Assembly (NCBI GenBank): GCA_026646885.1
Contig: JAPKHK010000003.1
Coordinates: 62,001-126,000 of the forward strand
DNA length: 64,000 nt
Reading direction: 5' to 3'
From: Casimicrobiaceae bacterium
Lineage (GTDB): Bacteria; Pseudomonadota; Gammaproteobacteria; Burkholderiales; Casimicrobiaceae
The notes beneath the pieces are model-generated. The model was not told where the DNA came from. It made no database searches and worked only from the letters and a program-made list of their open reading frames with translations. Made by a program: the position numbers and the translations under genes. Below, in pieces: positions 8,941 to 17,459 of the stretch (the stretch's first letter is position 1; each line of letters starts with the position of its first letter).

Positions 8941-9383
8941 CGTTCACCTGCCGCGCTGTGCGGGCACAGCTGCGCGCGCCGCCCGGTTTCGTGGTGCTCC
9001 AAACGCAGACTCAGATCGAGCCCAGGCAAAAGACCAGCGGCTCGCTCCGGCCATTCGACCAGACAAATCGCCTCTGGATTGAAGTATTCCCGAAAGCCCG
9101 AGGATGCCCATTCTTCAGGGTCGGTGAGCCGATAAAAATCAAAGTGATATAAGTATAAGCTCGAAACTTCATAAACTTCAAGTAGGGCGTAGGTCGGGCT
9201 CTTGATGGGCCCGGTAACTCCCAGGGCTCGCAACAGACCGCGCGCCAGGGTAGTCTTGCCCGCTCCCAGATCGCCCTCCAGCCCGACGGCCATGCCCGGC
9301 GCGAGCCCACGCGCCAGGGCCGCACCCAAGGCCTCAGTGGCGGCCGCATCGGCTAGTTCCACTACAATCGGGCGTTCGTTCAC
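8895..9383 (-). CDS. tsaE: tRNA threonylcarbamoyladenosine biosynthesis ATPase TsaE
   Basis: The 162-residue protein carries a P-loop GDLGAGKTTLARG and the downstream SPTYALLEVY and LYHFDFYRL motifs of TsaE (YjeE). The protein is the ATPase of the TsaBDE complex that makes t6A37 in ANN-decoding tRNAs. The start is read as GTG at 9383; the open frame upstream is antisense to queG. Only 16 bases separate this start from the alternative GTG of divergent queG, so the promoters of the two genes must intrude into each other's coding sequence. Confidence 0.93.
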   Translation of the reverse strand: MNERPIVVELADAAATEALGAALARGLAPGMAVGLEGDLGAGKTTLARGLLRALGVTGPIKSPTYALLEVYEVSSLYLYHFDFYRLTDPEEWASSGFREYFNPEAICLVEWPERAAGLLPGLDLSLRLEHHETGRRAQLCPHSAAGERCLRALTPAVPTSSI

Positions 9384-9417
9384 GCAAGAATCCTTTTCCG
9401 TGTCCGCCAAAGACAAA

Positions 9418-10488
9418 ATGCCGCAAATCGCCCCCGGCAGCGCCCAAGCGCTGCTCGAGATTCGAAGTCTCGCGGCGGCGCTTGGTTTCACCGCCATCGG
9501 CGTAGCCGATACCGATCTCACGCGCGCCGAAGCCGCTTTCGAAGCCTGGCTTGCCGCGGGCCACCACGGGGTCATGGATTATATGGCAAGGCATGGGCGC
9601 AAGCGTTCGCGACCGGCGGAGTTAGTGCCCGGCACGCTGCGCGTGATCAACGCGCGCCTGCCCTATCTCGACCCGAAAGCCCGGCCCGCGGCCGAGGTCT
9701 TGGCCGACGGCGAGGCCGCCTACGTTTCGCGCTACGCCCTGGGGCGCGACTATCACAAGCTCTTTCGGCAGCGCTTGCAGCGCCTAACCGAGCGCATGGG
9801 CGAACGCTTCGGTCCTTTCGGCTATCGCGTCTTCACCGACAGTGCGCCGGTGCTGGAAGTGGCCTTGGCCGAAAAGTCTGGCCTGGGCTGGATAGGCAAA
9901 CACAGCTTGCTACTGACGCGCGAAGCGGGATCGTATTTTTTCTTGGGTGAAATCTACACCGACCTGCCTTTGCCGCTCACCGCGCCGGTTTCCGCCCATT
10001 GCGGCACTTGCCGCGCGTGTCTCGATGTCTGCCCCAGCGGCGCCATCGTCGCCGAAGGCGTGGTCGACGCGCGGCGCTGCATTTCCTACCTCACCATCGA
10101 GTTGCCGGGCAGCATTCCGCAAGACTTGCGGCCGCTTTTGGGCAACCGCATCTACGGCTGCGACGATTGCCAACTGGTCTGCCCTTGGAATCGTTACGCG
10201 GTCTCCAGCAAAGAACCCGATTTCGCGGTTCGGCACGGCCTCGATCGCGCCGCCCTCGCTGAACTCTTCGCCTGGAGCGAAGAGGAGTTCAAACAGCGCC
10301 TCGCCGGCAGCGCCATCTATCGCATCGGCTACGAACGCTGGCTGCGCAATATCGCTGTCGGCTTGGGCAACGCGCTAAGCTCAGCGCCGGTGCTCGCCGC
10401 TCTGCGCGCTCGGGCCGACCACCCCTCGGCGTTGGTGCGTGAGCACGTGGCGTGGGCCCTAGGACGGCATTCCCGCGCCGCCCCATGA
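9418..10488 (+). CDS. queG: Epoxyqueuosine reductase QueG
   Basis: The 356-residue enzyme carries two [4Fe-4S] cysteine motifs, CGTCRACLDVCPSGAI and CDDCQLVCPWN, and an N-terminal cobalamin-binding region. It reduces epoxyqueuosine to queuosine in tRNA. ATG at 9418 is preferred; an in-frame GTG at 9400 is possible. A HEAT-like helix pair near the C terminus (HPSALVREHVAWALGRH) is usual for the family. It is divergent from tsaE. Confidence 0.93.
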   Translation: MPQIAPGSAQALLEIRSLAAALGFTAIGVADTDLTRAEAAFEAWLAAGHHGVMDYMARHGRKRSRPAELVPGTLRVINARLPYLDPKARPAAEVLADGEAAYVSRYALGRDYHKLFRQRLQRLTERMGERFGPFGYRVFTDSAPVLEVALAEKSGLGWIGKHSLLLTREAGSYFFLGEIYTDLPLPLTAPVSAHCGTCRACLDVCPSGAIVAEGVVDARRCISYLTIELPGSIPQDLRPLLGNRIYGCDDCQLVCPWNRYAVSSKEPDFAVRHGLDRAALAELFAWSEEEFKQRLAGSAIYRIGYERWLRNIAVGLGNALSSAPVLAALRARADHPSALVREHVAWALGRHSRAAP

Positions 10489-10492
10489 GGCA

Positions 10493-10969
10493 TCACTTCC
10501 GCACTGGTTTCCAGCGATCGAGAAACGTACCCAGTTTCTCCAGGCTATAACCTTTGCCCTCTTCGAGCAGCGAGGTGTCCTGCGAGTGCAAAAAGCTACC
10601 ATCGCCATCGAGTACGAAGATATGCGGATAGCCCTTGAACTTGGGGTAGCGCGCCAAAACCGCCTCGTTCTTGTTCTCCGGGCTGTAGTTGATTTTCACC
10701 CAGATGAAATGTTTCTCACGTTGTTCGCGCAGCATGGCGTTCTTTTCGAACATGCGGTCGAGCAAGTGGCACCAACTGCACCAATCCCCGCCGACATCCA
10801 GCATGATGCGACGCCCGCTCGCCTTGGCTTCGGTCACTGCGCGGGCAATGTCTCGCGCCGCATCGCGCTGCGGATCGAAAACCTCAACGTCGCCGGGAAC
10901 CGCGGCCATCGTGCCAGAACAAAAGAGCGCCAGAACCAGCGCCAACCGCGCCCATCTCACCATCGTCAT
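10493..10969 (-). CDS. Thioredoxin-fold secreted protein
   Basis: The 158-residue protein has a signal peptide (ALVLALFCSGTMAAVPG) and a thioredoxin-like fold with a WCSWCHLLDR active site, so a CxxC pair is present. The cis-Pro position is in YPHIFVLDGDG. It probably works in the periplasm as a thiol-disulfide or disulfide-reductase-like factor. It lies 25 bases downstream of gspF and may be co-transcribed with it. Confidence 0.82.
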   Translation of the reverse strand: MTMVRWARLALVLALFCSGTMAAVPGDVEVFDPQRDAARDIARAVTEAKASGRRIMLDVGGDWCSWCHLLDRMFEKNAMLREQREKHFIWVKINYSPENKNEAVLARYPKFKGYPHIFVLDGDGSFLHSQDTSLLEEGKGYSLEKLGTFLDRWKPVRK

Positions 10970-10994
10970 TTGCTCCCAAACAGAAAGTTCTCGC

Positions 10995-12194
10995 TCATCG
11001 AATGAGTTGATTCATTGACACGATCGGCAGCATCACCGCCAACACCATCAGCAGCACGACACCGCCCATCACCAAAATGAGCGCGGGCTCCAGCAGCCCG
11101 ACCAGGAGCGCGAGGCGGCGCTCGGCTTCTCCCTGCTGCTGGGCGGCGGCGCGCTGCAAGAACTCGGGCAGCCGGCCGCTGGCTTCACCGCTGCGTATGA
11201 GTTGCACGAACAGCGGCGGGAATACGCGGCCTGCCTCCAGGGCGCGGGCAAGGCTCACGCCTTCGCGCACACGCGCCGCGGCGCTGACCGCGGCTTCGCG
11301 CAGAGGCAGCAACCAAACCACTCCGGCGGCGGCTTCCAGCGAACGCAAGAGTGGCGCGCCGCTGCCCGCCAAGATGGCGAGGGTGGACGCGAAACGCGCG
11401 GCATCCAGGGCAACCAGCATGCGCCCCACGGCCGGAAAACGCATCAGGAAGGCGTGCATCGCACTTCGCGCACGTTCGCGGCGCAGCGCGAAATAGGCGG
11501 CGGTTGCCAGTGCAGCGCCGGCACCCAGCAGAACCCATACCTGGGCGCGCAAGAACCCGCTGCCGGCGATCAGCGCACGCGTGAGCAGGGGCAGACTCTG
11601 GCGCGTATGTTCAAACGCAGCCACCACTTGGGGGACGACGAAGAGCAAAAGCGCCACGATCACGGCCAAGGCGACCGCCGCGACGAGAGTGGGGTACAAG
11701 AGCGCGAGCAAAATCTTTTGCCTCAACGCCTGGCGGGTTTCGAGGTAATCGGCGAGTCGCGCCATCACTTCGGCGAGCTGCCCGGTTTCCCCGGCCACCG
11801 CAATCAGGCCCCGATAGAACTCCGAAAACACGCGCGGGTGGCGAGCCATCGCCGCGGCGAGCGGCTGGCCCGCCAGCACCTCGCTGCGCACTGCATCGAG
11901 CACTTCTTGCACGGACTTGGCTTCGCTCTCGCGTGCCACAGCTTCGAGTGCTTCTTCGAGGGGCATCGCCGCGGCCAGCAAGGTTGCCAACTGGCGGGTG
12001 AAGAGAGCGCGATCGACAGCGCCGACTCTTGCACCCAGGCGGGCCTCGCCGCGCTCGTCTTGAGTCTGCAATTCGATGGGCAGCAGACCCTGGGCGCGCA
12101 AGAGATCACGCGCGGCGCGCGGCGTTGCGGCTTCGATGGAACCTTCCCGCGCGGCGCCTTCCGGGGTGACGGCCTGATAGCGATAGTGCGGCAT
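10995..12194 (-). CDS. gspF: Type II secretion inner-membrane protein GspF
   Basis: The 399-residue protein begins PHYRYQAVTPEG, typical for GspF, and has two copies of the T2SF domain (residues about 65-190 and 265-390), each ending in hydrophobic helices. It forms the membrane platform for the GspE ATPase. The order gspD-gspE-gspF with short gaps (8 and 21 bases) marks one operon. No pseudopilin or gspC/L/M gene is present here, so the rest of the system must be elsewhere. Confidence 0.93.
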   Translation of the reverse strand: MPHYRYQAVTPEGAAREGSIEAATPRAARDLLRAQGLLPIELQTQDERGEARLGARVGAVDRALFTRQLATLLAAAMPLEEALEAVARESEAKSVQEVLDAVRSEVLAGQPLAAAMARHPRVFSEFYRGLIAVAGETGQLAEVMARLADYLETRQALRQKILLALLYPTLVAAVALAVIVALLLFVVPQVVAAFEHTRQSLPLLTRALIAGSGFLRAQVWVLLGAGAALATAAYFALRRERARSAMHAFLMRFPAVGRMLVALDAARFASTLAILAGSGAPLLRSLEAAAGVVWLLPLREAAVSAAARVREGVSLARALEAGRVFPPLFVQLIRSGEASGRLPEFLQRAAAQQQGEAERRLALLVGLLEPALILVMGGVVLLMVLAVMLPIVSMNQLIR

Positions 12195-12215
12195 GACGCG
12201 TCGGACGATGCCGCG

Positions 12216-13694
12216 CTATTCGCGGGTGACGCGGACGAGCTCGGCGAGCGAGGTGCTGCCTTCGGCCACCCAGCGCGCGCCATCCTGACGCAAACTCGGC
12301 CAGCCCTGCCGCAAAGCGTGCTCCCGCAGGGCCGTTTCCGGAGCGCGGTTGTGAATCAAGTCGCGCACCACGGCATCGACGCGAAGGAGTTCGTAGATAC
12401 CGCTGCGCCCTTTGTGACCCGTGTTGCGGCATTCGGCACAGCCCGGGGCATCGAAGAGCTTGGCGACGTCGGCCGCCACCGTTCCCGCAAGCAACTCGCG
12501 TTCCGCGGCGTTTGGTTCATGCGCGGCGCGGCAAGCCGGACACAAGCGGCGCACCAGGCGCTGCGCCAGTACACCCAGCAAGCTCGAAGCCAAGAGATAA
12601 GGTTCGACGCCCATGTCCACCAGACGCGTCACCGCGCTGGGCGCGTCGTTGGTGTGCAACGTGGCGAGCACCAGATGCCCGGTGAGGCTCGCCTGCACCG
12701 AAATTTGCGCGGTTTCGAGATCGCGGATTTCACCGATCATGATGACGTCCGGGTCTTGGCGCAGTATGGCGCGCAGGGCTCGGGCAAACGTCAGCTCGGT
12801 GCGCGGATTCACTTGCGTCTGGCCGACCCGATCAAGTGCGTACTCGATCGGGTCTTCCACGGTCATGAGGTTCATGTGGCTACGATCGAGCCGCGAGAGT
12901 GCCGAATACAACGTGGTGGTCTTGCCCGACCCGGTGGGGCCAGTCACCAGCACGATGCCGTGCGGCTGGCGGATCAGCTCATCGACAGTGGTGAGCGTGT
13001 GCGGCGCCATGCCGAGCGCTTCGAGATCGAGGCGGGCGGCCTCTTTGTCCAAAAGGCGCAATACCACGCGCTCGCCTTGGCCAGTGGGCAAAGTGGAAAC
13101 CCGTACGTCCACGGCCCGGCCGCCCAGCCGCAAGGTAATGCGTCCATCCTGCGGCAGTCGCTTCTCGGCGATGTCGAGGCTCGCCATGATCTTCACCCGT
13201 GAAACGAGCGCCGCATGCAAGGCGCGCGGCGGCTCGATCACTTCGCGCAACGCGCCGTCGATGCGAAACCGAACGAGCGAGTGCGATTCGAATGCTTCCA
13301 GATGCACGTCGGACGCGCCCTCGCGCACCGCTTGCAGCAGGAGCGCGTTGACCATGCGGATAACCGGCGCCTCGGCTTCTCCGGCGAGTAGGTCCTCTCC
13401 GGCGGGCAGTTCGTGCAGGAGCGCGGCGAGGTCGCCTTCGCGGGCCAAATCTTCGCTGATCTGCGCCACTGCGCTCTCGGCCTGGTTGTAAGCGCTAGCT
13501 AAGGCGGAAGCGAAGCGTTCGGCGCTCACCGCTTCCACCGCCAAGGGTCGGGCAAGGATGCGGCGCAATTCGGCGAGGCCATCCACCGAAGCATCCGGGC
13601 GTACCAGGACGCGCACCACCGCTTGATCTTCATCGAGCGGCAGCACGCCGCTCGCCTTGGCGAAGGCGTAGGGGATGCGCCTTTGGGCGGTCAT
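12216..13694 (-). CDS. gspE: Type II secretion ATPase GspE
   Basis: The 492-residue protein has a GspE N-terminal domain and a secretion ATPase core with Walker A GPTGSGKTTTLYSAL, an Asp box (VEDPIEY), Walker B (PDVIMIGEIRD) and His box (LVLATLHTNDAPSA). A C-terminal zinc motif CPAC...CAEC is present, as in classical GspE. It powers pseudopilus assembly from the cytoplasmic face. Confidence 0.95.
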   Translation of the reverse strand: MTAQRRIPYAFAKASGVLPLDEDQAVVRVLVRPDASVDGLAELRRILARPLAVEAVSAERFASALASAYNQAESAVAQISEDLAREGDLAALLHELPAGEDLLAGEAEAPVIRMVNALLLQAVREGASDVHLEAFESHSLVRFRIDGALREVIEPPRALHAALVSRVKIMASLDIAEKRLPQDGRITLRLGGRAVDVRVSTLPTGQGERVVLRLLDKEAARLDLEALGMAPHTLTTVDELIRQPHGIVLVTGPTGSGKTTTLYSALSRLDRSHMNLMTVEDPIEYALDRVGQTQVNPRTELTFARALRAILRQDPDVIMIGEIRDLETAQISVQASLTGHLVLATLHTNDAPSAVTRLVDMGVEPYLLASSLLGVLAQRLVRRLCPACRAAHEPNAAERELLAGTVAADVAKLFDAPGCAECRNTGHKGRSGIYELLRVDAVVRDLIHNRAPETALREHALRQGWPSLRQDGARWVAEGSTSLAELVRVTRE

Positions 13695-13702
13695 GCTCGA
13701 GG

Positions 13703-15724
13703 CTATTGCGAGGTCTTGAGCGGCGGAAGCAGGGGAACGCCCGGCTCGCTCCAGAAAAAGCGCTCCTCCGGCTGCTGTTTCTTCTGCTCGCCCATCAGCA
13801 GTTCATAGCGGTCGGTGGTCACACCCTGGCTGCTCGTGGCGCTGCGCAGTACCTGCGGGCGCAGAAACACCATCAAGTTGGTCTTGCTGCGCTTCTTGCT
13901 CTCATAGCGAAAGAGCCCGCCAACCAGCGGCACGTCACCCAGCACCGGCACCTTGTCGTCCGCATCGACGAAACTGTCCTGAATGAGGCCGCCCAGCACC
14001 ACGATCTGGCCATCATCCACCAGCACGGTCGATTCCAGTGAGCGCTTGTTGGTGATGACACCCGCGGCGTTCGACTTGTCGAGGACGTTGGACACTTCCT
14101 GGTAGATTTGCATACGCACCGTGCCACCTTCGGTGACCTGTGGCCGTACGCGCAAAGTCAGGCCGACGTCACGCCGCTCGATGGTCTGGAAAGGCGTCGG
14201 TGTAGTGGCGCTGCCAGTCTGCGCGTATTGCCCGGTGATGAAAGGCACGTTCTGCCCGATGACGATTTTGGCTTCTTCGTTGTCGAGCGTGAGCAAGCTC
14301 GGCGTGGACAGAATGTTGGCGCTCGCCTGCGTTTCCAGCGCCCGCGCCAACACGCCGAGGTTGGCGATGGTGCCGATGCCGGGCAGGGTCACTTGTCCGC
14401 GCACCACACCAATGTTGAGACCAGGACCAGCGGCGCCGAGACTGCCGGCGATATCGATGATGTTCTGCCCCGAACCGCGCGCGCCGAAATTCGTGCCACC
14501 GATCGCCTGGGTTCCAGTGGAGGTGGATAGCGTATCGAGGGTCTGCCACTGGATGCCAAATTCCGCGGCCTTGTCGCTGGTCACTTCCACCACTAGTGCC
14601 TCGACGTGCACCTGGGCGCGTCGCACGTCGAGTTTTTCGATGACCGCGCGCAGGCCGTTGTACACCGCCTCGGGGGCGGCGATGATCAAGGCATTGCTGG
14701 CGGCGTCGGCGTGAATGGTCAGGCCGCCCGCTGAAAAGGTGCCTTGCGGTGTTGCACCGCCTGCCGCGGCGGCGGGGGTCGGGCTGGCCGCTGCCGCCGC
14801 AGTCGCGGCGACCGCAGTGGGTGCGTGCGGTGCCGCATCGGCTTGGGCCTGGCCAGTGAGCACGCCGCGCAGCGTTTGCGCCACGCGCACGGCTTCGGCA
14901 TTGCGCAGATAAACGATGTGCACGTTGCCGCCCGCCCGCGCCGGAGCATCTAGTTCCTGCGCCAGCGCCCGCACCCGCGCCAACTTGGCGGCGTTGTCGG
15001 AGCGCAGGATCAGGCTGTTGCTGCGCAGTTCGGCGACGATGCTGACTCGCTGCGCTGGGTCTATGGGTACGCCGGATGCGCCGCCGCCATCGCCGAATAC
15101 CCGCGTCAAAGTGGGCGCCAAGTCCACCGCGGAAGCATACTTGAGCGGCACCAGCAGCGGCTCGCCAAGGGTGGGGCGATCGATGGTTTCGATGATCTGT
15201 TCCAGGCGCTTTAGATTCTCCGCGTAATCGGTAACGATGATGGTGTTGCTGCCCGGCAGCGCGCTGATCGGATTGTTGGCTGGAATGAGCGGGCGCAGCG
15301 CGCTCACCATCTGCCCCGCCGCTTCATTTTTCAAGGTATAGACTTTGGTCACCAGCTGGTCGCCCCGCAATACGGCTTTGCCGGCCGCGGGGGCATGGGC
15401 TCGGGCATCTGCCTCCGGCAAGACCTTGGTGACGCCCTCGCCCTCCACGGCGGTGAAGCCATGCAAACGTAGCGCTGACAGCAGCGTCGGGTAGACGAGC
15501 TGGCGCGGCACCGGTTGATGCGAGATGATGCTAAGCGTGCCCTTCACCTTGGGGTCGATGATGAAATTGCGGCCGGTGATTTCCCCGATCGCTTTGATCA
15601 CCGCGTCGATTTCGGCATTGACGAAATTGAGCGTCACTGGCTCCTCGGCCGCACCGGCGAGGTTCAAGCTCCCGGCCAGCAGCGCGCCAGCGAGCCAACG
15701 GGCCCAATTCCTGAGGATGTTCAT
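13703..15724 (-). CDS. gspD: Type II secretion outer-membrane secretin GspD
   Basis: The 673-residue protein has a signal peptide (LAGALLAGSLNLAGAAE), an N0 domain (VTLNFVNAEIDAVIKAI), repeated N1-N3 domains and a C-terminal secretin domain. A low-complexity Ala/Pro/Thr linker (residues about 295-330) lies between N domains. The conserved VPLVGGLFR segment is the secretin signature. It forms the outer-membrane channel. It is the first gene of gspDEF. Confidence 0.95.
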   Translation of the reverse strand: MNILRNWARWLAGALLAGSLNLAGAAEEPVTLNFVNAEIDAVIKAIGEITGRNFIIDPKVKGTLSIISHQPVPRQLVYPTLLSALRLHGFTAVEGEGVTKVLPEADARAHAPAAGKAVLRGDQLVTKVYTLKNEAAGQMVSALRPLIPANNPISALPGSNTIIVTDYAENLKRLEQIIETIDRPTLGEPLLVPLKYASAVDLAPTLTRVFGDGGGASGVPIDPAQRVSIVAELRSNSLILRSDNAAKLARVRALAQELDAPARAGGNVHIVYLRNAEAVRVAQTLRGVLTGQAQADAAPHAPTAVAATAAAAASPTPAAAAGGATPQGTFSAGGLTIHADAASNALIIAAPEAVYNGLRAVIEKLDVRRAQVHVEALVVEVTSDKAAEFGIQWQTLDTLSTSTGTQAIGGTNFGARGSGQNIIDIAGSLGAAGPGLNIGVVRGQVTLPGIGTIANLGVLARALETQASANILSTPSLLTLDNEEAKIVIGQNVPFITGQYAQTGSATTPTPFQTIERRDVGLTLRVRPQVTEGGTVRMQIYQEVSNVLDKSNAAGVITNKRSLESTVLVDDGQIVVLGGLIQDSFVDADDKVPVLGDVPLVGGLFRYESKKRSKTNLMVFLRPQVLRSATSSQGVTTDRYELLMGEQKKQQPEERFFWSEPGVPLLPPLKTSQ

Positions 15725-15870
15725 GAGAAAACGCGCCTCCCCTGCTCAAAACCGGGCCAATCATAACATGGCGCCCTGACCATTCGAGGTATGCCCCCAG
15801 CCGGCCGGGCGCATCCAGAATTGCGCCTAACCGCATCCAAACCGCATTGGCCACTCAAGGAGCATGCAAG

Positions 15871-16263
15871 ATGGAAGATTTTGGTTTGAACTTCGCAGGC
15901 AACGGCATATTCGACGCCTTCGGCATGGTGATTGCCATCATAACGATCATCTTCATATTCGGTACGCCGGTGATCATCGTGCTCTCGATCTTGTTCTACA
16001 AGCTGCGCAAAGCGCGGCGGCTTCAGGACACCGTGATCAAGCTGGCCGAAAAAGGCGTGCCCATTCCGCCGGAATTGTTCGCCTCGCCCCTTGGCCCCAA
16101 TGCCGATTTGCGCCGCGGCGTCCTGCTCATCGCGGTGGGTGTCGGACTGGCACTCTTCCTCTGGAGTGTACGTGGTCCGTGGGGCCTGGGTGCGATTCCG
16201 CTGCTCCTGGGCGCCGCCTATCTCCTAGTCTGGCACCTCGATCAGAAGAAGCCCTCGGCCTAA
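15871..16263 (+). CDS. Small membrane protein upstream of ECF sigma factor
   Basis: The 130-residue protein has an N-terminal hydrophobic helix, a cytoplasmic segment (LRKARRLQDTVIKLAEKG, VPIPPELF) and two more helices near the C terminus. The pattern resembles the DUF6249-type proteins found next to ECF sigma genes. The start at 15871 is chosen because AAGGAG lies 8 bases upstream. Its TAA shares one base with the ATG of the sigma gene (TAATG). The function is unknown, but linkage suggests a sensory or anti-sigma-associated role. Confidence 0.75.
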   Translation: MEDFGLNFAGNGIFDAFGMVIAIITIIFIFGTPVIIVLSILFYKLRKARRLQDTVIKLAEKGVPIPPELFASPLGPNADLRRGVLLIAVGVGLALFLWSVRGPWGLGAIPLLLGAAYLLVWHLDQKKPSA

Positions 16264-16820
16264 TGCCCGCAATCGCGCCCAGCGATGGCGAGCTGATCGC
16301 CCGCGTGCAAGCGGGAGATGATCGCCATGCCTACGCTGAACTGGTGCGGCGCAACCAGTCGAACCTGCGCGCGCTCTTGCGCCGGCTTACGCGCGGCAAT
16401 GACGCGCTCGCTGACGACCTCGCGCAAGAGGCCTTTGTGCAGGCCTGGAGGAATCTCGCTCGCTTTCGCGGCGAAGCACGTTTCAGCACTTGGCTCTATC
16501 GCATCGGCTACAACTGCTTTCTTGCTCATGCCCGCCGGGCCAGACCGGAAAACTCTCTCGAAGAGACGCAGGTCGATGACAAAGTGAGCACCAGCGCTGC
16601 CGTGGGCATGGAACTGCGCCACGACCTACAGCGCGCCCTCGCGGTCCTCAGTGAACCCGAGCGCGCCGCTATCGTGCAGTGCTATTATCTGGACCTCTCG
16701 CATGAGGAGGCCGCCTACGTGCTCGGGCTGCCTCTGGGCACGCTGAAAACTCACGTCCTGAAAGCCAAGCAAAAGCTCAGGCTCGCTCTAGCCGCCTGGC
16801 AACCGGAGAACGCCGCATGA
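16263..16820 (+). CDS. RNA polymerase ECF-type sigma factor
   Basis: The 185-residue protein has sigma region 2 (residues about 20-90, with LADDLAQEAFVQAWRNLARFRG) and region 4 (residues about 118-178, with LSHEEAAYVLGLPLGTLKTHVLKAKQKL). There is no region 1 or 3, so it is an extracytoplasmic-function sigma factor. It is coupled at both ends: TAATG with the upstream membrane protein and ATGA with the downstream gene. The target regulon is unknown. Confidence 0.9.
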   Translation: MPAIAPSDGELIARVQAGDDRHAYAELVRRNQSNLRALLRRLTRGNDALADDLAQEAFVQAWRNLARFRGEARFSTWLYRIGYNCFLAHARRARPENSLEETQVDDKVSTSAAVGMELRHDLQRALAVLSEPERAAIVQCYYLDLSHEEAAYVLGLPLGTLKTHVLKAKQKLRLALAAWQPENAA

Positions 16821-17164
16821 TTCCCCAGCCCACACCCCCAGAACGCCCTGATGATTGGCTCGACCATTTGCTGCGCGAAGAAGCAGTGCGCGCGCCTCAT
16901 CTCGACGACGCCGGCTTTTGCGCACGCGTGCTCGAGGCGCTTCCCCCAGCGCGCCAGCGCCGCAGCGCCACTTGGCTGCTGCCGCTGGCCGCCGTCCTCG
17001 GCACGGCCCTCGGTATGCAGGCTTTGGGTGGAGCCGAATTCGTCTTCGACGCGGTTGCCGCGCTCGTCACCGAAGGCCGCTTCGGGCAGGCGCAAGTGAC
17101 CGTGCTGGCCGCCGTCGGGGTGTTGTACGCGATCGCGTTTGGGGGCGCGTGGGCCGATAACTGA
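16817..17164 (+). CDS. Putative anti-sigma-like membrane protein
   Basis: A 115-residue protein with an acidic N-terminal segment (DDWLDHLLREEA), a charged middle and two hydrophobic stretches. The start overlaps the sigma gene stop as ATGA. Its size, topology and position suit a short anti-sigma factor, but no zinc-binding anti-sigma motif is visible, so the role is inferred from the context only. Confidence 0.6.
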   Translation: MIPQPTPPERPDDWLDHLLREEAVRAPHLDDAGFCARVLEALPPARQRRSATWLLPLAAVLGTALGMQALGGAEFVFDAVAALVTEGRFGQAQVTVLAAVGVLYAIAFGGAWADN

Positions 17165-17187
17165 GCCGCTTCGCCGCCGCGTGCGGC

Positions 17188-17211
17188 AAAAAAAACCCCC
17201 ATTGCTGGGGG
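17188..17211 (-). terminator. Intrinsic terminator of the candidate sRNA
   Basis: Read on the minus strand: CCCCC, loop AGCAAT, GGGGG, then eight T. In the plus direction the hairpin is not followed by a T run, so it acts on minus-strand transcription, from the sRNA and any fliE read-through. Confidence 0.85.
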
Positions 17212-17358
17212 TCGTTGCTTAGACCGAGTCCACACGACGGGGGGGGTGTCGCAGGGACGAACTCAGCCAAGTCTCGAAAACCGGTTCGACGTGGCCATTG
17301 CTGGACCCATCACTGGGCCGGGGTCCCGGCCGATCGGTTAGTCATGCATGCGTCGATG
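17188..17358 (-). ncRNA. Candidate FNR/Anr-regulated small RNA
   Basis: No protein gene fits 17165-17488. On the minus strand a sigma70-like promoter (17365-17393) predicts a start near 17358 and an intrinsic terminator ends at 17188, giving a transcript of about 170 nt. Inside are a GC-rich hairpin (17316-17331), an eight-C run (17239-17246) held between short complementary arms, and CCAGCAATGG twice (17295-17304 and inside the terminator, 17199-17208), each able to show the same AGCAAT loop. A perfect FNR/Anr box (17403-17416) lies just upstream. I do not recognise it as a known RNA family; its size is near that of 6S RNA but the sequence is not. It is read as an oxygen-responsive sRNA by analogy with FnrS, AniS and PhrS. 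Confidence 0.6.
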
Positions 17359-17364
17359 GGCGGG

Positions 17365-17393
17365 ATACTATGCCAATCGCATGAAACAGGCAA
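17365..17393 (-). promoter_or_regulatory. Sigma70-like promoter of the candidate sRNA
   Basis: On the minus strand TTGCCT (17388-17393), a 17-base spacer, then TAGTAT (17365-17370). Each hexamer matches 4 of 6 consensus positions. Imperfect hexamers are usual for activator-dependent promoters. Confidence 0.55.
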
Positions 17394-17402
17394 CGCGGCC
17401 AC

Positions 17403-17416
17403 TTGATATCGATCAA
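17403..17416. promoter_or_regulatory. FNR/Anr box
   Basis: TTGATATCGATCAA fits the consensus TTGAT-N4-ATCAA at all ten fixed bases. Its centre lies about 51.5 bases upstream of the predicted sRNA start, one helical turn from both classical activating positions (-41.5 and -61.5), so the exact start needs to be known before calling activation. Confidence 0.7.
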
Positions 17417-17459
17417 GCAAATCGGCTTTTCCGGATTGTCCCGGAAGTGGCGTCTGGCC

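Noticed and set aside
11202..13202. Long plus-strand open frame of over 600 codons
   Set aside because: It is antisense to gspF and gspE, rich in His/Gln/Arg shadows, with no domain pattern.
17188..17211. Terminator for the plus-strand anti-sigma-like gene
   Set aside because: In the plus direction the T run is missing; the run of A precedes the stem, so it acts on the minus strand.
17188..17358. 6S RNA
   Set aside because: Length is near 6S, but the closing stem, the central bubble and the conserved bases are not seen.
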